Source: PALSA-129 sp963842505
GTDB lineage: Bacteria > Acidobacteriota > Terriglobia > Bryobacterales > Bryobacteraceae
Assembly (NCBI GenBank): GCA_963842505.1
Contig: CAWJGZ010000004.1
Span: 1,302,001 to 1,366,000 of the forward strand
DNA length: 64,000 nucleotides
Reading direction: 5' to 3'
In this document: piece after piece, positions 8,493 to 16,245 of the stretch
How the letters are laid out: every line of letters begins with the position of its first letter
Position numbering within the stretch: position 1 is the first letter of the stretch
The notes under the pieces: model-generated
Databases searched by the model: none
Told to the model about the DNA's origin: nothing
The model's input: only the letters and a program-made list of their open reading frames with translations
Made by a program: the position numbers and the translations under genes

Positions 8493-10949
8493 ATGCCAAA
8501 CTCGCCACTTCTTTCCCGATACCGATCTACGCGCCGGCGCTTTCTGCTGGAAACCGGCGCCATCACGCTGGTTGCGTCCGCACCGCTTTCCGGCGCGCTT
8601 CTGCAGGAGACCGCCGGCGCCGCGCCTGGCCGCCAGGACTTGGCCCGGCGTCCGTGGCGCGCCAGTTGGATCGCCGTGCCGGACGCTCCGCCCACCGCCT
8701 ACGGTGTGTACCATTTCCGCCGGACTTTTGAATTGGCGGCCAAGCCGGAGCGGTTCGTGGTCCACGTGAGCGCCGACAACCGCTATCAGTTGTTCGTCAA
8801 CGGTCGCCGCGTAGCCTGGGGACCAGCACGTGGCGACCTGTTCCACTGGCGGTACGAAACGGTGGACGCGGCGCCCTACCTGGAGCCCGGCAAAAATGTC
8901 TTCGCCGCGGTGGTGTGGAACTTTGGCGAAATGGCTCCGGAAGCCCAGGTGACTTTCGAAACCGGATTCCTGGTGGATGGAGATACTCCGGCGGAGAGCG
9001 TGGTGAATACCGGCGCGAACTGGAAATGCGCGCGCGACGAATCCTATGCGCCGGCGCCAGCCCGCGAGGTGCACGCCTATTACGCGGTAGGGCCGGGCGA
9101 CCGGGTGGCGGGCGCGCAGCACCCGTGGGGTTGGGAAGGCAGGGAGTTTGACGACTCGCACTGGCCCGCGGCGGCCGTGGTGAGCCCGGCGGCGGGCCGC
9201 GAAGCTCGCGATGTCCACACGCGTTGGATGCTGGTGGAGCGGTCCATTCCAGCCATGGAAGAGCGGCCGGAGCGATTGCAGAGAATCCGGCGCGTGGCGG
9301 GTATCCCACAGCCCGCGGGCTTCCCCGCCCAGCCGGCACCGTTCGAGATTCCCGCCCGGACGCACGCCACCCTGCTGCTGGACCAGACCTATCTCACCAC
9401 GGCGTATCCCGAACTGACGGTGAGCGGCGGCAAGGACGCGGTGGTCACCGTGGGGTACGCGGAATCGCTCTACCTGCCGGCCGCGCCCGGAAGTCGCAGC
9501 CGGCAAAAGGGGAACCGCAACGAGATTGAGGGCAAGCAGTTCCTCGGCGCCCGGGATCAGTTCATTCCCGATGGCGGAAGCCGGCGTACCTTTCGCCCGC
9601 TGTGGTGGCGTGCCTACCGTTACCTGGAGTTGGACGTAGAGACGAAGGACCAACCGCTCACCATCGAAGACCTGCGCGCGACCTACGTGGGCTACCCCTT
9701 CGAGAGACGCGCGCAGTTCGATGGCGGCTCTCCGGAAGTCAACCGTATTCTGGACGTGGGCTGGCGCACGGCGCGCCTGTGCGCCCACGAAACCTACATG
9801 GACTGCCCGTATTACGAACAGCTCCAATATGTGGGCGACACGCGCGTGCAATGCCTGATTTCGATTTTCAATTCCGGTGACGCGCGCCTGATGCGCAATG
9901 CCATCGGCCAGATCGACGATTCGCGGCTGGGCGATGCCTGCACCATGAGCCGCTACCCGACGCGGCTGGAGCAATACATACCGGGCTTCTCGCTGTGGTG
10001 GATCGGGATGGTGCGGGATTACTGGTGGTATGTGGACGACCCCGCTTTCGTCCGCCGCATGTTACCCGGAGTGCGCGCCGTGTTGAGCTTTTTCGAAGGG
10101 TACCAGAAGAAAGACGGCTCGCTCGGCCCGCTGCCCTGGTGGCGCTACTTCGACTGGGTGCCGGGCTGGCCCTCGGGCGAGCCGCCACAGCAAGCCGATG
10201 GCTCTTCGGCGCCTCACGACCTGCTGTTGCTGCTGGCGTACCGCTGGGCAGCCGAGTTGGAAGCCGCGGTGGGGCTGCGCGGGCTATCCGAGGCTTATCA
10301 GGCGCGCGAGAAGCAGCTTCGCGAAACGGCGCAGTTGCTTTACTGGGACGCCGGCAGGAGCCTGTACGCCGATACGCCGGCCAAACACCAATTCTCGCAA
10401 CACACCAATACCATGGCCGTCCTGGGAGACGTAATTACGGGCCCGCCGGCGCGCGACCTGATGCTGCGCACCCTGACGGCGCCGGGGTTGGCGCAGGCAG
10501 CGCTGTTTTTCAAGTTCTATGTGAACCTGGCGCTGCTCAAAGTGGGCGAAGGCGATAGCTACCTGGATCGGTTGGGCGACTGGCGGGACATGCTGGCTCA
10601 TGGCCTGACCACGTTTGCCGAGACCATCGACCTGCCCGACAACCCGTCGCGTTCCGACTGCCATGCGTGGAGCGCCAGCCCGAATATCGAGATCTTCCGA
10701 ACTCTGCTGGGGGTGGATTCGGCGGCCGCCGGCTTCACACGTGTCGTGGTGCGGCCCCACCTGAACAAGCTGAAGTTCGTTTCGGGTTCGGTGCCGCATC
10801 CCAAGGGAAAGGTGGAGGTGCGGTGGGAACCGAACGGAGCACGGATGCTCGCGAACATCACGCTCCCGCCCGACACGCCCGGCGAATTTGTTTGGCGGGG
10901 CGTGCGCCGGGAACTCGCGCCGGGGGGCAACCGGTTCTCACTACCGTGA
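8493..10949 (+). CDS. Tat-exported GH78 alpha-L-rhamnosidase-like glycosidase
   Basis: The 818-residue protein opens with a twin-arginine signal (TRRRFLLETGAITLVA, about residues 12-27). It then has a galactose-binding-like beta-sandwich (FVVHVSADNRYQLFVNGRR near 88-106), a second sandwich, and an alpha/alpha-barrel region containing YMDCPYYEQLQYVGDTR near residue 432. That last stretch corresponds to the acidic catalytic loop of GH78 enzymes, and the C-terminal beta-sandwich is typical of bacterial rhamnosidases. The canonical arginine-rich loop is altered here, so specificity for rhamnose is not assured. It would act outside the cytoplasm on plant or microbial polysaccharides. It stands 87 bases after nadB and is probably transcribed separately. 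Confidence 0.82.
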   Translation: MPNSPLLSRYRSTRRRFLLETGAITLVASAPLSGALLQETAGAAPGRQDLARRPWRASWIAVPDAPPTAYGVYHFRRTFELAAKPERFVVHVSADNRYQLFVNGRRVAWGPARGDLFHWRYETVDAAPYLEPGKNVFAAVVWNFGEMAPEAQVTFETGFLVDGDTPAESVVNTGANWKCARDESYAPAPAREVHAYYAVGPGDRVAGAQHPWGWEGREFDDSHWPAAAVVSPAAGREARDVHTRWMLVERSIPAMEERPERLQRIRRVAGIPQPAGFPAQPAPFEIPARTHATLLLDQTYLTTAYPELTVSGGKDAVVTVGYAESLYLPAAPGSRSRQKGNRNEIEGKQFLGARDQFIPDGGSRRTFRPLWWRAYRYLELDVETKDQPLTIEDLRATYVGYPFERRAQFDGGSPEVNRILDVGWRTARLCAHETYMDCPYYEQLQYVGDTRVQCLISIFNSGDARLMRNAIGQIDDSRLGDACTMSRYPTRLEQYIPGFSLWWIGMVRDYWWYVDDPAFVRRMLPGVRAVLSFFEGYQKKDGSLGPLPWWRYFDWVPGWPSGEPPQQADGSSAPHDLLLLLAYRWAAELEAAVGLRGLSEAYQAREKQLRETAQLLYWDAGRSLYADTPAKHQFSQHTNTMAVLGDVITGPPARDLMLRTLTAPGLAQAALFFKFYVNLALLKVGEGDSYLDRLGDWRDMLAHGLTTFAETIDLPDNPSRSDCHAWSASPNIEIFRTLLGVDSAAAGFTRVVVRPHLNKLKFVSGSVPHPKGKVEVRWEPNGARMLANITLPPDTPGEFVWRGVRRELAPGGNRFSLP

Positions 10950-10997
10950 CGCGGGACCCCGCTTCGTCCGATCAGGGCACCGGCGGCGAACCGACTG

Positions 10998-13781
10998 TCA
11001 ATTCTTCCTATGTCGCCTCTTCGCTTGGCGCTCCCGCTTCTTCACGTGTTTGGGATCGAGCTTATTGCGCTCGGTTGCCAGTATCTGTTGTCGCCGCAGC
11101 TTCTCTCTTGTTCGCCACCCTTTGTCCCGCTGGGCCATCAGCTCCCTAACCTGTCCCTCCGCTTCCCTTGCACGCTGCGCTTCCCGCCTGGCGGCCTCTT
11201 CCGCAACTGCCCTGAATCGCCCGGCGGCCTCCGCAGCGGCCCATCCCATCTGGGAAACGAAGTACGGCTTCTCCAATTCTGGAGTACGAGCGAAGCTGTC
11301 TTCGAGCTCCTGCGGACTTCTGACCCTCTCGATGGCCGCGACGTAAAGCTCCTTCTGTTGCTGGAAAGACAGCTTTGCCTGCTCGATCTGCGACCCGAAG
11401 AACCTGATGTATCGCGGCCGGTCTATGAATGCTGTTCCGGCGTGGTAGAACTCCTGCAGCATGCACTGCTGCAAGAGAGCCGCCGACGGAGCGCTGCCAG
11501 GAAGCGCCTTGACATAACGGTATACGGCCTCTGCGCTCCAGGTTGAAGTGCCTTCGGGCTCGACAACGCGATCAAGGACTCTGCTCGTGGAGACAAAGTA
11601 CGCGTGTTCCGCAGGGAAGTCGGCGAGTCGTCCAGCCTTCGCTTTGACGGCACCTAGAAGCTGGGCGACCTCCGCTTCGGCTTCCACCTGAAGATCCGAC
11701 TTGAAGATGCCACGCGCCTCTCTCTCGGATCGAATCTTGCCTTCCAAAGATGCGCGCTCGTCCGGCGGCGAAAGCACACTGGTGCTGATATCCGAGTTGT
11801 AGAGAACCCCGACTCCCAACGCGACCAGGTGTTTCAAGAAATTCCCAAACGTGAAGGAACCGGGGAGGACGACGGCGAGGTAGTCGTCGAAGTCGGCTAC
11901 GCGCGATTCCGCTGACAATCGGATGAAGCCATCAATGAACAGATTCTGGGTGACGCTTCCCTCGACAAGAGCAGTCGCGAGAAACACGGAATTCATTGCC
12001 GCGTTGAGCGGTGTATTGGCCCGCGCCCAGGTGAGGTGCTCGAATGCCTCGCGTGCCAGTTTCTCTGTTGTGAAGAGTTGGGCGTGCAAATCCGCAAGAC
12101 ATCCGAACAGGTCCTTGGCATAATCATTCTGAAAACAGCCCTGGGCGAGCAACGCCAATAGGATGTTCGAATCAATCACCCAGAGGGTTTTTTTGAATAT
12201 GTCCGCTCGCAAAGCCGCACAGGCCGGGTCGCAGCCGAGGAGATGATAAAGAAAGAAACCCTGCGAGACCGCCTCCAGGTACTCCTTCTGTACCGTCGTT
12301 GGATCGATGAGGAACTGGCGAGAAGCGATTGTAAAGGCTGAACGATCACCGTCCGTCGGCATGGCTGCTGCCCGAGCTGCCAGGAGCCGGCAGAGCTCGG
12401 TCAGTGTGTCCCCCTTCGTACTGGCCCTAGCGAAAATGGAGGAAGCGAGGCTGATGCCTCGCTTTCGGTACGACTCCACGAGCACCGACTCGAAGTGCGA
12501 GACTGCCGCTGCCAGGCCGGCCTCGCCAATAAGCGGCGCGTGCTCCTTCATCTTAGACCGGAAGTCGGCGTATGCCCCCTCTGCAATTCGTTGACGCTGG
12601 GCTTGCACCTCTTCCATTCGCACCGCGACTTCCCCAGACACGGCGAGACGCCCATCACGGGACACAATTGCGCCGGATGCCCGCAAATGATCGAGTACAC
12701 TGGAGAGCTCTTTGGCAATCTGGGGATTCTGGGAAGCGAGGTGCTGGATGGCCGGGGACTGCAAGCACGCAGCCAAGTCCGTCGGCAGGGCCGTTGCGAC
12801 GACGTAGATGAGCAATGGACCTAGGTAGTGATCAGGGTCCAGGTGGTCGTTCGAAGTGAAATGAAGTCGCCGATACAGGTAGAGAGCAGAAGCAGCGGCC
12901 GACTCGTCTGACGCGGATGTCGGTGTGCTGAGAAACGAGCGCCCGAGTTCTCTCCTAGCGATGAATCCGTCGTCCGCCGTCAGGACCGCATAGAGCTGCG
13001 CGTGGTGACCGTCGGGATTCTCGTAACCGACGACACGGACATTGTAACGCTCGAAATACTCGCGCTCGTCGGACTTCGTGCAGTCTGCCGCAAAGAGGTA
13101 GAGCGGGTGAGTGGGGTCGATCGTCTCGCGAGCGATCTTCAGGACGAGCCGCAGATCAGGGTCATAGAGGCTGTGGCCTACAACCACGAGATCAAACATC
13201 TCCACGATCTGACGGAGCTTGTCTCTGAAGTACTGTCGCGCGGAGCCGCTCTCGAATTCGTGGTAATCCCTGGAGGTGATTACCGCGTCGTCGGGGCTGT
13301 CGAGGTCCCCATGGAGCTTCACGACAAGACCAGTTGTGCCATCCCGTATCTGCTGGAAGGCCGTGACGGTGTTCCCGACCAGGCGGTAGCGGACGCCCGC
13401 TCTCGCTAGACGGTCATGCAGCTCATTGTCCCAGTTGGTGGTCAGGTAGCAGGCGAAAGGCCACCGGACCAGGAGATCGTAAAGCCGGGACCGGCCGCCG
13501 GTCGGTTGGGGGCGCAGGTGCAACCTGATTCGGTCGACGAGTTGTCTTCTGCCACCCAGGTCCTCCTCTGCCTGAGAGAACAACTCCGGATACTCGCGCT
13601 TATCGAGGTGGGCCTCATAAGACCGTCTGTCGTAGTCGGGATTACTTGCGGCGACATCACACAGGAGGAGGTTGGCAAGTTCCTTCCATGAGGGGTACCG
13701 CAGCTCCGACGAGGGGCCCGAACCCACCAGGGCGAAGCACCGCTCACTATTGATCCTCTCAACCAGCCTGGGGTCGATCAC
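10998..13781 (-). CDS. SIR2-like protein with candidate PIN-like nuclease core and basic C-terminal coiled coil
   Basis: The N-terminal 270 residues of this 927-residue protein are a SIR2-like NAD-binding domain: ALVGSGPSSELRYPSW (17-32), the TTNWD asparagine (Asn 116), VVKLHGDLDSPDD with His 157, and VVVGHSLYDPDLR (199-211). After a helical linker, residues about 533-740 look PIN-like: LWVIDSNILLALL places an Asp at 537, acidic residues follow near 578-581, and AYFVSTSRVLDRVVEP near 727-742 resembles the distal acidic motif. Residues 845-927 are a coiled coil rich in Arg, Lys and Ala, with a strongly basic tail. The start is GTG with an in-frame stop just upstream. SIR2 domains in such proteins often consume NAD in anti-phage defence. 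The PIN assignment is inference. Confidence 0.8.
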   Translation of the reverse strand: MIDPRLVERINSERCFALVGSGPSSELRYPSWKELANLLLCDVAASNPDYDRRSYEAHLDKREYPELFSQAEEDLGGRRQLVDRIRLHLRPQPTGGRSRLYDLLVRWPFACYLTTNWDNELHDRLARAGVRYRLVGNTVTAFQQIRDGTTGLVVKLHGDLDSPDDAVITSRDYHEFESGSARQYFRDKLRQIVEMFDLVVVGHSLYDPDLRLVLKIARETIDPTHPLYLFAADCTKSDEREYFERYNVRVVGYENPDGHHAQLYAVLTADDGFIARRELGRSFLSTPTSASDESAAASALYLYRRLHFTSNDHLDPDHYLGPLLIYVVATALPTDLAACLQSPAIQHLASQNPQIAKELSSVLDHLRASGAIVSRDGRLAVSGEVAVRMEEVQAQRQRIAEGAYADFRSKMKEHAPLIGEAGLAAAVSHFESVLVESYRKRGISLASSIFARASTKGDTLTELCRLLAARAAAMPTDGDRSAFTIASRQFLIDPTTVQKEYLEAVSQGFFLYHLLGCDPACAALRADIFKKTLWVIDSNILLALLAQGCFQNDYAKDLFGCLADLHAQLFTTEKLAREAFEHLTWARANTPLNAAMNSVFLATALVEGSVTQNLFIDGFIRLSAESRVADFDDYLAVVLPGSFTFGNFLKHLVALGVGVLYNSDISTSVLSPPDERASLEGKIRSEREARGIFKSDLQVEAEAEVAQLLGAVKAKAGRLADFPAEHAYFVSTSRVLDRVVEPEGTSTWSAEAVYRYVKALPGSAPSAALLQQCMLQEFYHAGTAFIDRPRYIRFFGSQIEQAKLSFQQQKELYVAAIERVRSPQELEDSFARTPELEKPYFVSQMGWAAAEAAGRFRAVAEEAARREAQRAREAEGQVRELMAQRDKGWRTREKLRRQQILATERNKLDPKHVKKRERQAKRRHRKN

Positions 13782-13825
13782 ATCACGCCAGTCTATCGCT
13801 TCGGCAGGTCAAATGGGGCGGGGCA

Positions 13826-13875
13826 AATTCGGTGACGGCGAATTCGGCGACAGGCTACGGACATTCGGTGACAGG
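13826..13875 (+). repeat. Short repeat, consensus AATTCGGTGACAGGCTACG
   Basis: Three adjacent partial copies: AATTCGGTGACGGCG (13826), AATTCGGCGACAGGCTACGG (13841) and ATTCGGTGACAGG (13863). The last is completed by CTACGAAAC at 14048, after the inverted-repeat element. A fourth, complete copy, AATTCGGTGACGGGCTACG, lies at 14898-14916. The copies flank the TumE/TumA-like module. Confidence 0.65.
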
Positions 13876-14043
13876 AAGGTGTGAAAAAATCAGCCGATTA
13901 ACGCAGGATGGTTGGCGGCTCGATTTGAGCCGAAAAAAAGACGCGATCAGAGGCTCCAGGAACGATCACCAGGCATGGGTTGGACATTTTTTACCCCCGC
14001 CCAAAACGCGTCTGCAATAGTCGGCTGATTTTTTCACACGTTC
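13876..14043. mobile_element. MITE-like inverted-repeat element, about 168 bp
   Basis: The termini are inverted repeats. GTGTGAAAAAATCAGCCGA at 13879-13897 is matched exactly on the other strand by 14021-14039, and similarity continues for about 30 bases with few mismatches. CAGG flanks both ends (13872-13875 and 14044-14047), as expected for a 4-base target duplication. Joining the flanks restores ATTCGGTGACAGGCTACGAAAC, the repeat seen intact at 14898. There is no reading frame for a transposase inside, so it would need one in trans. Confidence 0.65.
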
Positions 14044-14094
14044 CAGGCTACGAAACCCCGAACCTCCAAGAGGGCCCCACGTCGAGCAGGTGGG

Positions 14095-14469
14095 GTGTTG
14101 GATGCCCCTCCTGTGCTATCCTGGACTTTGAGCCGGAAACGGACAGGCAAACCGCCCATCCAAAAGGTCCTGGATGAAACGATCTATTTGAAGCGGCCCC
14201 GTCGTGGCGCAAAACTGAAAGAAGAGGTCTGGCAAACCGGGGATGGAGAGCTTGTGAGGTACAGTCTTGCATACGTCAACCCAAGCCTCTGCGGAGTGGA
14301 TAACGGGCGCGTGCTCGGGTACGACAATAGCCACAGTCACCATCACAGGCATTTTATGGGAAGGCAGGAAGCGTTCGAATTCGCAGGGTATGAATCGCTG
14401 GCCGCGCGGTTCTATGAAGAAGTACAAGAGCTTTGGAGAAAAGAAAATGAAGAACGCAAAGGTCACTAA
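14095..14469 (+). CDS. TumE-family (DUF6516-like) toxin
   Basis: The product has 124 residues. Its core matches the TumE/DUF6516 toxin pattern: EEVWQTGDGELVRYSLAYV near 46-64, GRVLGYDNSHSHHHRHFMG near 76-94 with the His cluster, and FEFAGYESLAARFYEEVQEL after it. The family pairs with a downstream helix-turn-helix antitoxin, as here: the next start codon at 14447 lies inside this gene, 23 bases before its stop end. The only in-frame starts are GTG 14095 and TTG 14098; no Shine-Dalgarno site is obvious and the true N terminus may be shorter. Toxic activity is inferred from family membership. Confidence 0.72.
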   Translation: MLDAPPVLSWTLSRKRTGKPPIQKVLDETIYLKRPRRGAKLKEEVWQTGDGELVRYSLAYVNPSLCGVDNGRVLGYDNSHSHHHRHFMGRQEAFEFAGYESLAARFYEEVQELWRKENEERKGH

Positions 14470-14848
14470 GAAAATGCCGCGACGTGTAACGGTGGCGTCT
14501 GGAAACGTCGAGGCATTTGTCGAGCGATCGCTGGAACGCGCTCGGAAATTGGATCGCGGTGAGCGGCTTCCATCCGAAATCACCGTGACGTTCGAAGATC
14601 CCACCGATCTGTTGCGCGTGCTTTCCGCCCAACGAGTGCGAGTGCTTCAAGCTGTCCGCGCGAGGATGACACCCGTCTCGGAGCTTGCTGGAACACTCAG
14701 GCGCGATCGCAAGGCAGTGCGGCGGGACGTGTCCCTTCTGGAGTCTTTTGGGCTGGTGAAGACTCGCGAAGAGCCAAATCCCGGCCACGGCCGCAGGAGA
14801 GTTGTCGAGTCTCATGCTGCGAAGTATCACCTCCTGGCGACGATCTGA
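14447..14848 (+). CDS. TumA-like winged helix-turn-helix antitoxin
   Basis: The 133-residue product has a basic N terminus and a helical segment (VEAFVERSLERARKLDRGE near 17-35). A winged helix-turn-helix region fills residues 65-125: LRVLSAQRVRVLQAVRARM, then LAGTLRRDRKAVRRDVSLLE as the recognition unit, then a wing with GHGRRRVVES. It overlaps the toxin gene by 23 bases, so translation is coupled. The partner of TumE-type toxins is normally a DNA-binding protein of this sort that neutralises the toxin and may repress the operon. The ATG at 14447 follows a purine-rich GGAGAAAAG stretch. Confidence 0.72.
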   Translation: MKNAKVTKKMPRRVTVASGNVEAFVERSLERARKLDRGERLPSEITVTFEDPTDLLRVLSAQRVRVLQAVRARMTPVSELAGTLRRDRKAVRRDVSLLESFGLVKTREEPNPGHGRRRVVESHAAKYHLLATI

Positions 14849-14922
14849 AGTAGCCACCCTGCCATCGCCAGGTCCCAGGGGAGTGAATCAGACAAGAAAT
14901 TCGGTGACGGGCTACGAAACAC

Positions 14923-14955
14923 TATACGTACAAGAATCTTGATATTATACGTATA
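14923..14955 (+). promoter_or_regulatory. Likely operator overlapping the antitoxin start codon
   Basis: TATACGTA (14923-14930), then the palindrome CAAGA-A-TCTTG (14931-14941), then TATACGTATA (14946-14955). The last A is the first base of the antitoxin ATG. Two identical outer arms around a central palindrome fit cooperative binding of a ribbon-helix-helix dimer pair. No ribosome site fits in front of the ATG, so the transcript may be leaderless. Confidence 0.5.
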
Positions 14956-15185
14956 TGGCAAAGCTCACCTTGAGTGTGGACAACCGCGTGGTTTTGCGGG
15001 CGAAGCAATACGCGAAACGGCGGGGCGTCTCCGTATCGGAGATGGTTGAAACCTACCTCTCCGCGGTTGCCACGCCGCCTTCATCCACCATAGGGGCCGC
15101 CCCGATTCTGCGTTCGGTCCGGGGAGTTCTCAAGAACGCGGACATCAACCAGTACCGGAAGCATCTGGCGGCGAAATATCGATGA
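14955..15185 (+). CDS. Ribbon-helix-helix antitoxin (DUF6364-like)
   Basis: This 76-residue protein begins MAKLTLSVDNRVVLRAKQYA, a beta strand followed by the first helix of a ribbon-helix-helix fold, then RRGVSVSEMVETYLSAV for the second helix. The C-terminal 30 residues (about 47-76, ending NQYRKHLAAKYR) would be the toxin-binding tail. It overlaps the PIN toxin gene by 4 bases (ATGA), the classical antitoxin-toxin order. The palindromic site at its start codon suggests autorepression. Confidence 0.82.
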   Translation: MAKLTLSVDNRVVLRAKQYAKRRGVSVSEMVETYLSAVATPPSSTIGAAPILRSVRGVLKNADINQYRKHLAAKYR

Positions 15186-15610
15186 AAAGAATCCTCTTCG
15201 ATACCAATGTCGTCCTGGACGTTCTGCTTGATCGGCAACCCTATGTGGAGGCAAGCGCGGCGGCCTGGGCGTCCGTCGAGACAGGCAGCTCCGAAGGCAT
15301 GCTGGCCGCTCACGCGGTGACGACAATCCATTACCTGGTCCGAAAAGAGATGGGCAATAACAAAGCCAGGCGGATCATCTTGGCGATCCTGAGAGTCTTT
15401 GGTGTAGCCGCCGTCGATGGCGCGGTCGTTCAAGAGGCGCTGCAATCGCCTCTTTCCGACTTTGAGGATGCGGTGACAGCGGCCGCGGCGCGATTCGCTG
15501 GGTGTGAGTGCATCGTCACGCGGGACCCTAAAGGGTTTCGCCGGTCTCCGGTCCGTGCGCTTACGCCGGAAGCGGTAACACCGCTCTTGGACAAGAATCT
15601 AGAGAGGTAG
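15182..15610 (+). CDS. PIN-domain toxin (VapC-like ribonuclease)
   Basis: The 142-residue PIN protein has the expected acidic set: ILFDTNVVLDVLL (Asp 7), a glutamate pair near residues 36-40 (ETGSSEG), SDFEDAVTAAAA (Asp near 97 and 100) and the final VTRDPKGF. The family uses these to hold metal ions and cut RNA, usually tRNA or mRNA. Its start overlaps the antitoxin stop. The last 13 codons lie in a 69-bp direct repeat that recurs at the end of hipA, so the tail EAVTPLLDKNLER may have been acquired or shared by recombination. Confidence 0.85.
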   Translation: MKRILFDTNVVLDVLLDRQPYVEASAAAWASVETGSSEGMLAAHAVTTIHYLVRKEMGNNKARRIILAILRVFGVAAVDGAVVQEALQSPLSDFEDAVTAAAARFAGCECIVTRDPKGFRRSPVRALTPEAVTPLLDKNLER

Positions 15611-15639
15611 TTGGAAGCCGCTTTTTCCGCGGCACCGCC
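15571..15639 (+). repeat. Direct repeat A at the left of the HipBA module
   Basis: It starts AGCGGTAACACCGCTCTTGG and continues through GGTAGTTGGAAGCCGC. Aligned with 17502-17570 it differs at roughly ten of 69 positions and has no gap. It covers the last codons and stop of the PIN gene plus about 30 bases beyond. Confidence 0.75.
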
Positions 15640-15827
15640 CACCGGTTCCTTGGGATTCTCCGTTCCCTTCCGCCCATCATCGTTTTTCACAACGTGTGGC
15701 TGGCCGTCAGAAAGCCCATCCGGGCTGCATCCGGAGGCTAAGAGCATTTCGAAATGCTGAAATCAGGTGCGTGCAGTGTACCTGGGCGCGTGAAGGGAAC
15801 AGCCCGGAGCCAACACTTCGATTTGAC

Positions 15828-15856
15828 TTAACGTTCATAATAGCGTACCTTATATG
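15828..15856 (+). promoter_or_regulatory. Possible hipBA promoter
   Basis: TTAACG (15828-15833), 17 bases, TATATG (15851-15856), about 30 bases before the hipB ATG. Two GTAC boxes (15845-15848 and 15863-15866) lie on either side of the -10 and could be part of a HipB operator. Consensus-only evidence. Confidence 0.35.
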
Positions 15857-15885
15857 ATGTAAAGTACAGAAGAGTGAGCGTAAAA

Positions 15886-16245
15886 ATGCGCAGAAATCAG
15901 GGCTCTTCCACCGTACCCATACCGGTCCTCCGGGCACTCCGAAAGCTGGGCCACGACATCCGTGACGCCCGGCGGCGGAGACGCATCCCCGTCGCCATTC
16001 TGGCGGAGCGCGCCTCGATCAGCCGGGTGACCTTGAACAAGATCGAGAAGGGTTTCTCCGGTGTGTCCCTCGGGAATTATGCCACGGTTCTCTTTGCACT
16101 GGGAATGGCCGACCGGCTGGCCGACGTGGCCGACGCCCGGCACGATTCGGTAGGGCTTGAGCTGGAAGAGGAACGTCTTCCTGAGCGCATTCGGCTCTCC
16201 CGGCGGCCAATACCGGGCAAGCCAAACAATCCGGGTGCGGCGTGA
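15886..16245 (+). CDS. hipB: HipB-like XRE-family antitoxin/repressor
   Basis: The 119-residue product has a single helix-turn-helix domain at about residues 15-70: LRKLGHDIRDARRRRRIPVA, LAERASISRVTLNKIEKGFS and VSLGNYATVLFALGM. This is the XRE/HipB arrangement, in which the antitoxin represses its own operon and binds HipA. ATG 15886 is preferred because GAGTGAG lies about eight bases before it; GTG 15874 is an in-frame alternative. The stop overlaps the hipA start (TGATG), so the pair is translationally coupled. Confidence 0.85.
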   Translation: MRRNQGSSTVPIPVLRALRKLGHDIRDARRRRRIPVAILAERASISRVTLNKIEKGFSGVSLGNYATVLFALGMADRLADVADARHDSVGLELEEERLPERIRLSRRPIPGKPNNPGAA

